The notes: generated by a model from the sequence alone, not told the origin. DNA of 64,000 bases from Natronincola peptidivorans (GCF_900111615.1 NZ_FOHU01000012.1:1-64000), one strand, 5' to 3'. Counted from the first letter of the stretch, positions 36,828 to 46,184 are shown. Made by a program: numbers and translations.

Positions 36828-36856
36828 ATTTTAGTATTTGGGTATTAGGAAGTCAA
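36828..36856 (-). promoter_or_regulatory. promoter/operator of the Rrf2 gene
   Basis: On the minus strand TTGACT (36856-36851) and TAAAAT (36833-36828) are 17 bases apart, with AAATAC abutting the -10, identical to the hcp promoter over 12 bases. Confidence 0.7.
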
Positions 36857-36879
36857 TGATTTCTTTTTCTAAAGCATAA

Positions 36880-37420
36880 AATCTTTCATTATTCGTGAAA
36901 AAGTATTTGGGCCATATACCAAGAAAATATATAGGAAATTTAATTGAAGATGGAGGAAAAGAGATTGTTGTTGCACCTAACCTACTCCAATACTATAAAC
37001 CTATATTAGAGAAATGAGTCTTATGTAATTGAATAGCATCATTGCTTAAAAGGAACTACCCTGAGATCATGGCATATAATGTTTGTAGAGTAAAGAATTT
37101 TACAATACATAATTTCAAATATACTGAAAAGGTTTTACTAAATTATAATAAAAATAAAGGATCAAAAAAATACATGCTAAGCAAGGGTATTCTAGATGCT
37201 CTAAAGCAATAATACGGAACAATGTTATAATTACCTCTGATATAGGTATACATAAAGGAGCTATAAAGTATGGATTTGATTCATTGTTAATGAATACCGG
37301 AAAATAGTTTGACCAGGGTTAGATTGTGGGTTTATTGGAGTCAGTTGCGGGTATCTAGATAAGAATACCTTAGGATTTTGGGGAATTCTTAATAGTATAA
37401 AGATTATAAAATAATTTCAT
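36880..37420 (+). pseudogene. decayed gene, probably a DUF6873-like protein
   Basis: Several broken reading frames read in order like one protein. Around 36900-37017 they give GNLIEDGGKEIVVAPNLLQYYK. From 37076 they give RVKNFTIHNFKYTEKVLL, and in another frame from 37182 QGYSRCSKAIIRNNVIITSDIGIHK followed by GAIKYGFDSLLMNTGK and a stop. A third frame from about 37321 gives LDCGFIGVSCGYLDKNTLGFWG. The order fits a roughly 230-residue clostridial family I recall as DUF6873. At least two frameshifts and several stops are needed, so it is dead. Confidence 0.6.
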
Positions 37421-37597
37421 TTTTTCTAAAAATTACAATAAAAATTAAAAGCTCATAAGTCAGAAACCGTTACTGCACTAAGGAACATTAATTGTTTTAT
37501 TAGAAATGGATTAATTTGAATTATATGTAATATAGGACATAGAATATGAAAGACAATTAAACATATACTACTAGTACAGCAGAAAGGAGTGATGATA
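37421..37597. other. gap before ytxC
   Basis: Nothing recognisable other than the ribosome site (AAAGGAG at 37583-37589) of the next gene. Confidence 0.5.
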
Positions 37598-38509
37598 ATG
37601 AATTTATTGGCTATTGCTATTGAAAATAATCCTGATAAACTACAGTTTTTATTAAAAAAGCAAATCCAGTCCTTCAAAAATGAAGGTGTTGAAATAGATG
37701 AAAAAATTATCATAGATGAACCTTTTTATATACTGGAATACAGTATTAAAACTGAAAGTATAAAAAATTATCCAATTAACGATTTTATTAATATTTTTAA
37801 ATATTGTGTTGCTAATGCATTATATGAATACATTAAGCTTTATCAAGAAAGTGAATTATTTAATCGCATAATAGAATACGATTATTACTATTTCACTGTA
37901 AAGGAACGATTGGAAATTCAAGATAATATCAAAGGGCTTTTAATAAAAGACAAAAATGATATAAAGAATAAAAATAATGAATCTTACCAAAGAAAGTTTA
38001 CAATCATACAGCGTTTTGTAGATTATTTTAAAGAAAATACTGAATTAAACCTTAAAGGTTTTATCACCTTTCGTTTAAAAGATTATATTTTGGAATTACA
38101 GGATATTGTAGAGCGGGCGGTAGAAGATTTATTAATGGATAAGGAATATAACGAGTTTATAAAGCTCTTAAAGTATTTTGTAGATATACAAGAGGCAAAA
38201 ATAGATGTTATCCATATTGTAATAGAAGAAGATAATAAATATAAGCTTTATGATCAGTACAGCAATATAGTAAATAATGAGTATTTAAAAATGATTGCTG
38301 CAGAAATGACAGATAAAGATATAAATTATGAGGATTTACTTATTAGTTCACTAATTACTATAGCACCTAACAAAGTGTTTATTCATAGAGTATCAAAAAA
38401 TAGTAATGCAGAGGTGATTAAAACTATATCCAGGGTATTTGCAGATAGGGTAAAGGTGTGTGACACTTGTGATTGGTGTAAAGTAAAAGTTCAAGCAGAA
38501 AAAGAATAA
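37598..38509 (+). CDS. ytxC: YtxC-like sporulation protein
   Basis: The 303-residue protein resembles the YtxC family, found only in spore-formers and of unknown mechanism. Supporting segments are FYILEYSIKTESIKNYPINDFINIFKYCVANALYEYI near the N-terminus, a central FVDYFKENTELNLKGFITFRLKDYILELQDIVERAVEDLLMDKEYNEFI block and a C-terminal ISRVFADRVKVCDTCDWC. It is soluble and rich in charged residues. ATG 37598 has the best spacing from GGAG. It is followed by a terminator. Confidence 0.82.
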   Translation: MNLLAIAIENNPDKLQFLLKKQIQSFKNEGVEIDEKIIIDEPFYILEYSIKTESIKNYPINDFINIFKYCVANALYEYIKLYQESELFNRIIEYDYYYFTVKERLEIQDNIKGLLIKDKNDIKNKNNESYQRKFTIIQRFVDYFKENTELNLKGFITFRLKDYILELQDIVERAVEDLLMDKEYNEFIKLLKYFVDIQEAKIDVIHIVIEEDNKYKLYDQYSNIVNNEYLKMIAAEMTDKDINYEDLLISSLITIAPNKVFIHRVSKNSNAEVIKTISRVFADRVKVCDTCDWCKVKVQAEKE

Positions 38510-38510
38510 C

Positions 38511-38540
38511 ACAGCTCCCTCTCAATAGGGAGTTGTTTTT
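38511..38540 (+). terminator. terminator after ytxC
   Basis: ACAGCTCCCT pairs with AGGGAGTTGT (one G-U pair) around a six-base loop and runs into five T. Confidence 0.85.
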
Positions 38541-38622
38541 GCTTTTCATTTGCAATATATGGACAAAATGGTATAATCATTTATGTAATTCTCTTTAAAA
38601 GATCTATGTAAGAGGTGAAGGG

Positions 38623-39228
38623 ATGAATTTTCTAACAATATTAATACTAGCTGCTATCGGAGCAATAATTGGGTGGGTAACAAATTTATTAGCGGTAAAA
38701 CTATTATTTAGGCCCTTTGACCCTATTTATATTTCCATTCTAAATATTAAAATACAAGGGCTGATACCTAAAAGAAGAAGTGAGGTAGCAGTAAGTATTG
38801 GCAAAACTATTGAGAACGATTTATTATCCATTGAAGATATTGCATCAAAGCTAATCAATAGTCATAGTAAGGAAGAAATATTTTTAGTTATTAAAAATAA
38901 GATTAATAAGATTATTAGTGAGAGACTACCAGGAATTATTCCTTCTCATTTTAAAGGAATGATAAAAAGTTATATTGAAGATATTATTGACCAAGAAGGA
39001 GAAAAAATAATTGCTGAAATTCTAGAGGCAATTATTACAAAAGGTACCTCTACTATTGAATTATCTCAAATGATTGAAGAAAAGATAAATGAATTTCCAT
39101 TAGATAAACTAGAAGCAGTTGTGCTTAGTATAGCAAAAAAAGAATTAAAGCATATAGAAATACTAGGAGCGGTGCTGGGATTTATCATAGGATTATTACA
39201 AGGAATCTTAATTATAGCATTATTTTAA
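38623..39228 (+). CDS. DUF445 family membrane protein
   Basis: The 201-residue protein has an N-terminal membrane segment with the family motif IGAIIGWVTNLLAVKLLFRPFDPI, a soluble helical middle (about 50-175) and a C-terminal hydrophobic segment (LGAVLGFIIGLLQGILIIALF). This is the DUF445/YheB-like pattern; relatives link to spore-coat or envelope functions in Bacillus but no activity is established. It is shorter than many relatives, keeping one helical repeat. Ribosome site AGAGGTGAAGGG supports the ATG. Confidence 0.85.
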   Translation: MNFLTILILAAIGAIIGWVTNLLAVKLLFRPFDPIYISILNIKIQGLIPKRRSEVAVSIGKTIENDLLSIEDIASKLINSHSKEEIFLVIKNKINKIISERLPGIIPSHFKGMIKSYIEDIIDQEGEKIIAEILEAIITKGTSTIELSQMIEEKINEFPLDKLEAVVLSIAKKELKHIEILGAVLGFIIGLLQGILIIALF

Positions 39229-39281
39229 GACCAACTATAGGAATAAATATCTATAGATTGGAAAAAAATATTTATAATCTC

Positions 39282-39310
39282 TTGACAAAAACTTTTTTGA
39301 AAAATATAAT
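39282..39310 (+). promoter_or_regulatory. promoter of the thrS leader
   Basis: TTGACA (39282-39287) and TATAAT (39305-39310), both perfect, with a 17-base spacer. Confidence 0.85.
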
Positions 39311-39316
39311 TATTTT

Positions 39317-39574
39317 AAAAAAGAAAAAAGCTATAAAGAGGAAGAGTAAATTGATTCCAGTACCCAGAGAGAAAACACCTAGGCTGCAAGTGTTTTTGTA
39401 TATGGTCAATTGAAAACTACCCTTCAGCTGTTTCTAATTAACTCATGGCTGACTTATGAGTGAAAGGAAAACCGATGACAACGTTATAGTCTAATAAAGT
39501 GGATTTAATCAATTTAGGTGGAACCGCGGGTAAGTATCTCTCTCGTCCTATTGTCTTAGGAGGGAGTTTTTTTA
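39317..39574 (+). promoter_or_regulatory. T-box leader of thrS
   Basis: The T-box AGGTGGAACCGCGGG is at 39516-39530, followed by a terminator (about 39535-39574; CTCGTCCTA with TAGGAGGGAG, then seven T). Stem I shows the AG-bulge CAGAGAG (39364-39370). The specifier side reads GAAAACTACC, where ACT (39416-39418) and ACC (39419-39421) are both threonine codons; ACC is the usual choice. Uncharged tRNA-Thr would allow read-through. Confidence 0.93.
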
Positions 39575-39599
39575 TTTTTATAATTAAGGAGGATGAAAA

Positions 39600-41513
39600 A
39601 TGGAGAAGATAAAAGTGCAATTGAAGGATGGTACAGTAAAGGAAGTAAATAAAGGGACGTCTATATATGATATCGCAAAGGAGATTAGTGAAGGATTAGC
39701 TCGTGTAGCTATAGGAGCAGAAGTAAATGATAGATTGGTAGATTTAAGCTATACAGTCGAAGAAAACTGTAGTCTAAACATTTTACGGTTTGAAGATGAA
39801 GAAGGAAAAGATTTTTTAAGACATACAAGTGCACATATTATGGCGCAGGCAGTAAAAAGATTATATCCTGATACAAAGTTAGCAATAGGTCCAGCCATAG
39901 ATAATGGGTTTTATTATGATTTTGATTCTGAGCATAAATTTACTCCAGAGGATTTAGAGAAGATTGAAGCAGAGATGCAGAAAATTGTAAAAGAAAAATT
40001 GGCTTTAGAAAGGTTTGAACTACCTAAGGATGAAGCTATCAAATTGATGAGGGAACAGAATGAAAGCTATAAAATAGAGCTTATTGAAGATCTGCCAGAA
40101 GGCGAGGTCATCTCTTTTTATAAACAAGGAGAATTTGTTGACCTTTGTGCTGGACCCCATGCTATGTCTACTGATAAGATGAAAGCTTTTAAGCTGCTAA
40201 GTATAGCAGGAGCTTATTGGCGAGGCGATGAAAAAAATAAAATGCTTCAAAGAATCTATGGAACCTCCTTCGAAAAGAAAAAGGATTTAGAAGAATACCT
40301 TCATAGACTAGAAGAAGCTAAAAAGAGAGATCATAGAAAAATTGGTAAGGAATTAGATTTATTTAGCCTGCAAGAGGAGGGTCCCGGTTTTCCTTTCTTT
40401 CATCCAAAGGGTATGGTCCTAAGAAACCAATTGGAACAATTTTGGAGAACAGAACATGTAAAGAGAAATTATGAAGAAATTAGAACTCCCATCATTCTTA
40501 ATGAAGACCTATGGCATAAATCTGGACATTGGGATCATTACAAAGAAAATATGTATTTTACAAATATAGACGAACAGGATTATGCAGTTAAACCAATGAA
40601 TTGTCCGGGATCTATATTAATGTATAAAAGAAAAATGCATAGCTATAGAGATCTTCCAATAAGAATGGGCGAGCTTGGGTTAGTACATCGTCATGAGTTA
40701 TCTGGAGCACTACATGGTTTAATGAGGGTAAGATGCTTTACACAGGATGATGCTCATATCTTTATGCTACCAGAACAAATTAAAGATGAAATTATTGGGG
40801 TTATTGAGTTTGTAGATTACTTCTATAATATATTTGGGTTCAAATATCATATTGAATTATCCACAAGACCAAAAGATTCTATGGGCACCGATGAAGAATG
40901 GAATTTAGCTATCAATGCATTAAAAGTAGCATTAGAAGAAAAAGGATTGAAGTACAAAATAAATGAAGGGGATGGTGCCTTTTATGGTCCTAAAATTGAT
41001 TTCCATTTAGAGGATTGTATTGGAAGGACATGGCAATGTGGTACTATTCAATTAGACTTTCAAATGCCACAAAGATTTGATATCCATTATATAGGAGCTG
41101 ATGGAGAGAAACATCGCCCCATCATGATTCACAGGGTCATCTTTGGTAGTATTGAAAGGTTCATAGGGATCCTGATAGAGCACTATGCAGGCAAGTTTCC
41201 AACATGGCTGGCTCCAATACAAATAAAAATACTACCGATTACTGATGTCCATCATGATTATGTAGTAAAGATCAGGGATAAGATGCTGGAGAAGGGATTA
41301 AGAGTAGAGGTGGATATGAGAAACGAGAAAATTGGATATAAAATTAGAGAAGCTCAGTTATCTCGAGTGCCTTATATGCTTGTGGTTGGAGATAAAGAAG
41401 TAGAGGCAGAAGCAGTGGCTGTAAGATCTAGAGATAAAGGAGAGCTAGGAGCTGTAGAGGTAGATACCTTTATTGAAAATATTATTAATGACATAGAGAA
41501 GAAAACCATATAG
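39600..41513 (+). CDS. thrS: threonyl-tRNA synthetase
   Basis: The 637-residue class II synthetase has the full bacterial layout: TGS domain (1-60, LKDGTVKEVNKGTSIYDIA), editing domain with HTSAHIMAQAVKRLYP (zinc/editing HxxxH) near 78 and ending in LLSIAGAYWRGDEKNKMLQRIYGTSF, catalytic core with motif 2 VHRHELSGALHGLMRVRCFTQDDAHIF and motif 3 MIHRVIFGSIERFIGILIEHY, and an anticodon-binding domain (about 540-637). The active-site zinc cysteine lies in PMNCPGSILMYK. Length is normal. Confidence 0.98.
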   Translation: MEKIKVQLKDGTVKEVNKGTSIYDIAKEISEGLARVAIGAEVNDRLVDLSYTVEENCSLNILRFEDEEGKDFLRHTSAHIMAQAVKRLYPDTKLAIGPAIDNGFYYDFDSEHKFTPEDLEKIEAEMQKIVKEKLALERFELPKDEAIKLMREQNESYKIELIEDLPEGEVISFYKQGEFVDLCAGPHAMSTDKMKAFKLLSIAGAYWRGDEKNKMLQRIYGTSFEKKKDLEEYLHRLEEAKKRDHRKIGKELDLFSLQEEGPGFPFFHPKGMVLRNQLEQFWRTEHVKRNYEEIRTPIILNEDLWHKSGHWDHYKENMYFTNIDEQDYAVKPMNCPGSILMYKRKMHSYRDLPIRMGELGLVHRHELSGALHGLMRVRCFTQDDAHIFMLPEQIKDEIIGVIEFVDYFYNIFGFKYHIELSTRPKDSMGTDEEWNLAINALKVALEEKGLKYKINEGDGAFYGPKIDFHLEDCIGRTWQCGTIQLDFQMPQRFDIHYIGADGEKHRPIMIHRVIFGSIERFIGILIEHYAGKFPTWLAPIQIKILPITDVHHDYVVKIRDKMLEKGLRVEVDMRNEKIGYKIREAQLSRVPYMLVVGDKEVEAEAVAVRSRDKGELGAVEVDTFIENIINDIEKKTI

Positions 41514-41519
41514 TTTTAT

Positions 41520-41559
41520 AATATGACCCTAGATTGTTTCTACAATCTAGGGTCATATT
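41520..41559. terminator. bidirectional terminator between thrS and ftsH
   Basis: A perfect 16-bp stem (41521-41536 with 41543-41558) with a six-base loop separates convergent genes; flanking A and T runs suit both directions. Confidence 0.85.
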
Positions 41560-43154
41560 TATACAGCTTCCATTTCTTTATCTGAGTCCAACGGTTTTGG
41601 AGAATCCTTTGCTTCATCCAGAAAGTCTCCTAATAATTCACTTAGCTCGTCATTATTTAATGTCTCACGGTCCATCAAAGCGGCAGCAACTTTCTCTAAC
41701 TGATTTTTGTAAGTTTTTAAATGCTGCTGAGTTATTTCATAGCAATCATCAATAATCTTATTCATTTCTTTATTAATATCTTGTCCCAAAACCTGCATCA
41801 TTGTAGGATTATTAGACATATATCCTAAATCGCTCATCCCATATTCGCAAACCATTTGCATGGTTATATCAATTACTTTTTTCAAATCATCTCTTGCACC
41901 AGTAGAAAGGTGACCAAAAATTAATTCTTCAGCAGCTCTGCCTCCCAACATGACCATAATTTTACTACAGAGCTCTTCTCTTGTCATAATGTACCTATCC
42001 TCTTGTGGCATATGAAGAACATATCCTAGGGCTTGACCTCTAGGGATAATAGATACTTTTTGAACAATATCAGTATTTAATATTTTGGCAATTAACGCAT
42101 GACCGGCCTCGTGGTAGGAGACAATTTGTTTTTCCTTTAATAAAACACTAGGGTTCTTAACTTGTAGCCCTGCAATAATTCTTTCGATGGCCTGTTCAAA
42201 ATGTTTGATAGCGATGGTTGTTTGGTTTTCTCTCACAGCAATAATAGCAGCCTCATTAGCAACATTAGATAAGTGAGCACCGCTCATGCCATGGGTTTTT
42301 TTTGCTAAATCCTCGATTTTTACATCCAAGGCTAAGGGCTTGTTTTTGGTATGCACTCTCAATATTTCTTCTCTAGCCTTCACATTTGGATTGCCTATAA
42401 ACATATGTCTATCAAAACGTCCAGGTCTAAGTAAAGCTTCATCTAATAAGTCTAAACGATTTGTTGCTCCTATTACTACTACTGTTTGATCAGTATTGAA
42501 CCCATCTAATTCTACTAGTAGTTGATTAAGGGTTTGATCCTTTTCATTATTACTATCCAGATGCCTCTTTGCACCGATTGCATCAATTTCATCAATAAAT
42601 ATAACACTTGGAGACTCCTTTTTGGCTTTTTCAAATAATGTACGGACACGTTTTGCACCAACACCAACATATTTTTCTACAAACTCTGAGCCACTTGCCG
42701 AAAAAAAAGAAGATTTTGTTTCACCTGCTACAGCAGAAGCTAATAATGTTTTACCTGTTCCCGGAGGTCCATAAAATAAAATTCCCTTAGGAATTTTGGC
42801 ACCCATTTTTTGATATTTTTCTACTTGATTGATAAAATCAATAACTTCTATCAATTCTTCCTTTACTTCTTCTAGACCAGCTACATCTTCAAAGGTTACT
42901 TTAGGTTTAGTAAAAATCTCATTCGATTTTTGTTCGGCTTCTTTCTTTTCATTGATAGTTGCATGTGCATATTGAAATGGTTTATCCAATTTAATATAAT
43001 AAATAAACAGGAAGACGGTTACTCCTATGAGAAGTAAACGATCCCTACTTGCAAAATGGTTATTAATATCGCCTCCTGACAAAAATGAAAAACTAGAGAC
43101 GATTGTTAATGCTAAAAAAATCAAGAAAAGCATGAATATTATTTTTTTCTTCAT
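41559..43154 (-). CDS. ftsH: short FtsH-type ATP-dependent zinc metalloprotease
   Basis: The 531-residue protein has two membrane segments (about 4-24 and 40-53) with only some 15 residues between them, whereas standard FtsH carries a 70-80 residue external domain. The AAA module is intact: Walker A GPPGTGKT near 132, Walker B SVIFIDEIDAIGAKR, second region of homology ATNRLDLLDEALLRPGRFDR. The zinc site is HEAGH near 348 with a downstream Asp region. It probably degrades membrane or cytosolic substrates; it may be a second, specialised FtsH. The only minus-strand gene in its area, convergent with thrS. Confidence 0.9.
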   Translation of the reverse strand: MKKKIIFMLFLIFLALTIVSSFSFLSGGDINNHFASRDRLLLIGVTVFLFIYYIKLDKPFQYAHATINEKKEAEQKSNEIFTKPKVTFEDVAGLEEVKEELIEVIDFINQVEKYQKMGAKIPKGILFYGPPGTGKTLLASAVAGETKSSFFSASGSEFVEKYVGVGAKRVRTLFEKAKKESPSVIFIDEIDAIGAKRHLDSNNEKDQTLNQLLVELDGFNTDQTVVVIGATNRLDLLDEALLRPGRFDRHMFIGNPNVKAREEILRVHTKNKPLALDVKIEDLAKKTHGMSGAHLSNVANEAAIIAVRENQTTIAIKHFEQAIERIIAGLQVKNPSVLLKEKQIVSYHEAGHALIAKILNTDIVQKVSIIPRGQALGYVLHMPQEDRYIMTREELCSKIMVMLGGRAAEELIFGHLSTGARDDLKKVIDITMQMVCEYGMSDLGYMSNNPTMMQVLGQDINKEMNKIIDDCYEITQQHLKTYKNQLEKVAAALMDRETLNNDELSELLGDFLDEAKDSPKPLDSDKEMEAV

Positions 43155-43319
43155 TACATCACCACCTTATACTGTCTTTAAAAATAGCATACCCAAAACC
43201 AAAGATAAAAATGAGAAAGAGAATGAAGAAAACCCAAGGAAAATAATTGTATTTTTTCTATTATCAACAAATAATAAATTTAAGAAAAATATAGGATAAT
43301 ATTTGTTATAACAAAACCC

Positions 43320-43348
43320 TTGACAAATCACCAGTAAATTGATATTCT
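43320..43348 (+). promoter_or_regulatory. promoter of the infC-rpmI-rplT operon
   Basis: TTGACA (43320-43325) and TATTCT (43343-43348) are 17 bases apart. Confidence 0.65.
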
Positions 43349-43365
43349 ATTGTAGAAAACAAAGT

Positions 43366-43490
43366 AGAAGGTTCCGCTTCTCACCTTATAGCAAAGGCTA
43401 TATAGGTTAATAACAGACATTTTGAGAGATGTATTGATGAAGTTATGTTATTAAAATTGAAGCGGATAGTTTATACTATTCGTTTTTTTT
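43366..43490 (+). promoter_or_regulatory. infC/L20-type leader with attenuator
   Basis: The terminator is CGGATAGT-TTAT-ACTATTCG (43463-43482, one G-U pair) followed by eight T. An upstream element TCCGCTTC (43373-43380) is perfectly complementary to GAAGCGGA (43459-43466), which includes the terminator's 5' arm, so an antiterminator can form. The surrounding text matches the leader class of Firmicute infC operons, where ribosomal protein L20 represses its own operon. Confidence 0.8.
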
Positions 43491-43520
43491 ATGTAAATTA
43501 TATAATGGAGGTGTCAGATT

Positions 43521-44039
43521 ATTAGAGATATCAACGAGCTTCAGATTAATGAGGAAATAAGGGATAAGGAAGTTAGGTTAATTGATGCTAATGGGGATCA
43601 ATTGGGGATTATAGCAGTAAAAGAAGCGCAGAAACTAGCAAATACTAAAAACCTAGATTTAGTGAAAATTGCGCCCCAAGCAAAGCCACCTGTTTGCAAG
43701 ATTATGGATTATGGAAAATATAAGTATGAATTAGCCAAAAAAGAGAAAGAAGCTAAGAAGAATCAAAAAGTAGTCAATATTAAAGAAGTTAGACTTAGCC
43801 CTAATATTGAAAAGCATGACCTGATGGTAAAGGCAAATCAAGCTATTAAATTCCTAAAAAACGGTGATAAAGTTAAAGTTACTTTGCGTTTTAGAGGTAG
43901 AGAGTTAAGTAATATAAACTTAGGGAAAAAAGTTATTGATGAATTTAGAGATTTATTAGTGGAAGTAAGTCAAGTTGAAAAACACGCCAAGCTAGAAGGG
44001 AAACAAATGATTATGGTTTTGACTCCCAAGAATGCATAG
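43521..44039 (+). CDS. infC: translation initiation factor IF-3
   Basis: The 172-residue protein stabilises free 30S subunits and checks start codons. The N-domain reads LQINEEIRDKEVRLIDANGDQLGI, then the linker with LVKIAPQAKPPVCKIMDYGKYKYE, and the C-domain has VKEVRLSPNIEKHDL and LRFRGRE. The start is the rare codon ATT at 43521: GGAGGTG lies seven bases upstream, the frame is open through, and the family N-terminus begins here. No upstream ATG exists. IF-3 genes often use such codons because IF-3 itself rejects them, giving autoregulation. Confidence 0.95.
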   Translation: MRDINELQINEEIRDKEVRLIDANGDQLGIIAVKEAQKLANTKNLDLVKIAPQAKPPVCKIMDYGKYKYELAKKEKEAKKNQKVVNIKEVRLSPNIEKHDLMVKANQAIKFLKNGDKVKVTLRFRGRELSNINLGKKVIDEFRDLLVEVSQVEKHAKLEGKQMIMVLTPKNA

Positions 44040-44059
44040 ATTAGAAGGAGGAAATAACG

Positions 44060-44251
44060 ATGCCAAAAATGAAAAGTCACAGAGGTGCTTCAAAGAGATT
44101 CAAAAAAACAAAATCTGGAAAAATAAAAAGAATGAAAGCTTTTAAAAGTCATATTTTAACTAAGAAATCTGCTAAAAGAAAAAGAAATCTTAGAAAAGCA
44201 GGATTGGTATTCAAAGGTGAAGCAAAAAAATTAGCGCAAATTTTAGCATAG
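44060..44251 (+). CDS. rpmI: 50S ribosomal protein L35
   Basis: The 63-residue, very basic protein matches L35: [24 protein letters not shown] at the start and [19 protein letters not shown]. It is in the standard infC-rpmI-rplT order, with AGAAGGAGG upstream. Confidence 0.97.
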   Translation: MPKMKSHRGASKRFKKTKSGKIKRMKAFKSHILTKKSAKRKRNLRKAGLVFKGEAKKLAQILA

Positions 44252-44279
44252 TAGATATCGTAAAAGGAGGTTTTAATAA

Positions 44280-44639
44280 ATGGCTAGAGTGAAAAAGGCA
44301 GTGAATGCCAAAAAGAAACATAAGAAAATACTTAAACTTGCGAAGGGTTTTAGAGGAGCGAGAAGTAAGTTATTTAGACCAGCAAATCAATTTGTTATGA
44401 AAGCTTTAAAGCATGCTTATGTTGGTCGAAAACTAAGAAAAAGAGACTTTAGAAAATTATGGATTACTAGAATTAATGCTGCAGCTAGAGCGAATGGATT
44501 ATCTTACTCAAGATTTATGAATGGTTTAAAAACAGCAGGTATTCAAATGAATAGAAAAGTACTAGCTGAAATGGCTATTTATGATAAAGAAGGCTTTGCT
44601 CAATTAGTGAATGTTGCAAAAGAAAAAATAAACGCTTAA
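44280..44639 (+). CDS. rplT: 50S ribosomal protein L20
   Basis: The 119-residue protein begins [36 protein letters not shown] and contains [30 protein letters not shown], diagnostic for L20. It is needed for early 50S assembly and binds its own operon leader as repressor in Firmicutes. Last gene of the operon, with a terminator directly after it. Confidence 0.98.
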   Translation: MARVKKAVNAKKKHKKILKLAKGFRGARSKLFRPANQFVMKALKHAYVGRKLRKRDFRKLWITRINAAARANGLSYSRFMNGLKTAGIQMNRKVLAEMAIYDKEGFAQLVNVAKEKINA

Positions 44640-44645
44640 TATAAA

Positions 44646-44679
44646 AGAGTCCTCATTTTAAACTGAGGACTCTCTTTAA
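44646..44679 (+). terminator. terminator of infC-rpmI-rplT
   Basis: AGAGTCCTCA pairs with TGAGGACTCT around an eight-base loop, followed by CTTTAAT. Confidence 0.8.
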
Positions 44680-44822
44680 TAACTATTTAAAGGATAGGAT
44701 AGTTTGCTGTTAATATAAAAATACTAAAAGAAAATAATTAAAGGAAGATGGAATTATTTAGATAATAGTAATATAATAATAGAATGGAATCTTTAAGATT
44801 ATAGTTTAGGCGGTGTTACAAA

Positions 44823-46172
44823 ATGAAGGACAGAATAGGTCATATTGACCTAGCACCAACACAGATTTTGGTAATGGGTTTTCTAATAGTTATTTTAATA
44901 GGGACTACCTTACTAAACTTGCCTATAGCCTCACAGTCTGGGCAAAGCATAGGATTTATTGATGCTTTATTTACAGCTACCTCTGCCGTATGTGTTACCG
45001 GATTAGTAGTTGTAGATACAGGCACCTATTGGAGTACATTTGGAAAGACTGTTATTTTAATTCTAATCCAAATTGGCGGTCTAGGCTTTATGACGATGGC
45101 AACAATGTTCTTTGTGCTTTTGGGGAAAAAGATATCTTTAAAAGAAAGGCTAATCATGCAAGAAGCTCTTAATCAATACACTTTAGCAGGAATAGTGAAA
45201 TTTACACAATACATTATCTTGGGTACCTTTATCATTCAAGGTATAGGTGCATTCCTGTTATCCTTTAGATTCATACCAGATTATGGGTGGGGTAAGGGCA
45301 TAGCTTATTCAATATTCCATGCTATTTCCGCCTTTTGCAATGCTGGTTTTGACTTGATTGGAGAAGGTAGAGGACTTACCCCCTATGTAGCGGACCCCAT
45401 TGTAAACCTTGCAATATGGGGACTAGTGATTATTGGAGGGATAGGTTTTTCTGTTATCGTTGATATTATTAATCAAAAAAGCTTCAAGCGATTAGGATTA
45501 CATACAAAAATGGTACTGTTTATTACTGCCTTATTACTAAGCTTAGGATTTTTAGCATTTTTAGTGTTGGAATGGAACAATCCTGAAACATTAGGAGACT
45601 TAAGCTTTAGTGGGAAAATGCTTGCTGCTTTTTTTCAGTCCATGACCCCAAGAACTGCTGGGTTTAATACGATACCCTTAGATGGAATGACAAATGCCTC
45701 AAAAATGCTGACGATAATGTTGATGTATATAGGTGGATCACCTGCATCAACAGCAGGAGGAATTAAAACTGCTACTTTGGGAGTCATTCTATTTACTGTT
45801 GTTTCTGTAATAAAAGGTAAGGAAGATACAGAACTTTTTAAAAGAAAAGTATCAAGAGATATTGTTAATCGAGGTATTACAGTAGCTGTAATAGGTATTA
45901 CCTTGATCATGATCATTACTATGCTGCTAATGATAACAGAAACGGGTTTTTCCTTTGAAGAAGTTTTATTTGAGACTACCTCTGCCTTTGGAACTGTAGG
46001 ACTATCTCTAGGTATTACTGATGAATTAAGTACCATAGGAAGGCTTATTATGATTTTTATGATGTTTGCTGGTAGAGTAGGGCCTTTAACCATAGCATAT
46101 GCATTGGCTAGACAGCAGAAAAAGAATAAAGGTATAATAAAATATCCCGAAGGTAAAATATTGGTAGGTTAG
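44823..46172 (+). CDS. TrkH/KtrB-type potassium transporter subunit
   Basis: The 449-residue membrane protein has the four membrane-pore-membrane repeats of the Trk/Ktr superfamily. Selectivity-filter regions are visible as TSAVCVTGLVVVDTG near 56, ISAFCNAGFDLIGEG near 166, MTPRTAGFNTIPLDG near 276 and TSAFGTVGLSLGITDE near 390. It should move K+ (often with Na+) under control of the adjacent KtrA-like subunit, 12 bases downstream. Length fits KtrB (about 450). Confidence 0.93.
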   Translation: MKDRIGHIDLAPTQILVMGFLIVILIGTTLLNLPIASQSGQSIGFIDALFTATSAVCVTGLVVVDTGTYWSTFGKTVILILIQIGGLGFMTMATMFFVLLGKKISLKERLIMQEALNQYTLAGIVKFTQYIILGTFIIQGIGAFLLSFRFIPDYGWGKGIAYSIFHAISAFCNAGFDLIGEGRGLTPYVADPIVNLAIWGLVIIGGIGFSVIVDIINQKSFKRLGLHTKMVLFITALLLSLGFLAFLVLEWNNPETLGDLSFSGKMLAAFFQSMTPRTAGFNTIPLDGMTNASKMLTIMLMYIGGSPASTAGGIKTATLGVILFTVVSVIKGKEDTELFKRKVSRDIVNRGITVAVIGITLIMIITMLLMITETGFSFEEVLFETTSAFGTVGLSLGITDELSTIGRLIMIFMMFAGRVGPLTIAYALARQQKKNKGIIKYPEGKILVG

Positions 46173-46184
46173 GATGGTGAAAAA

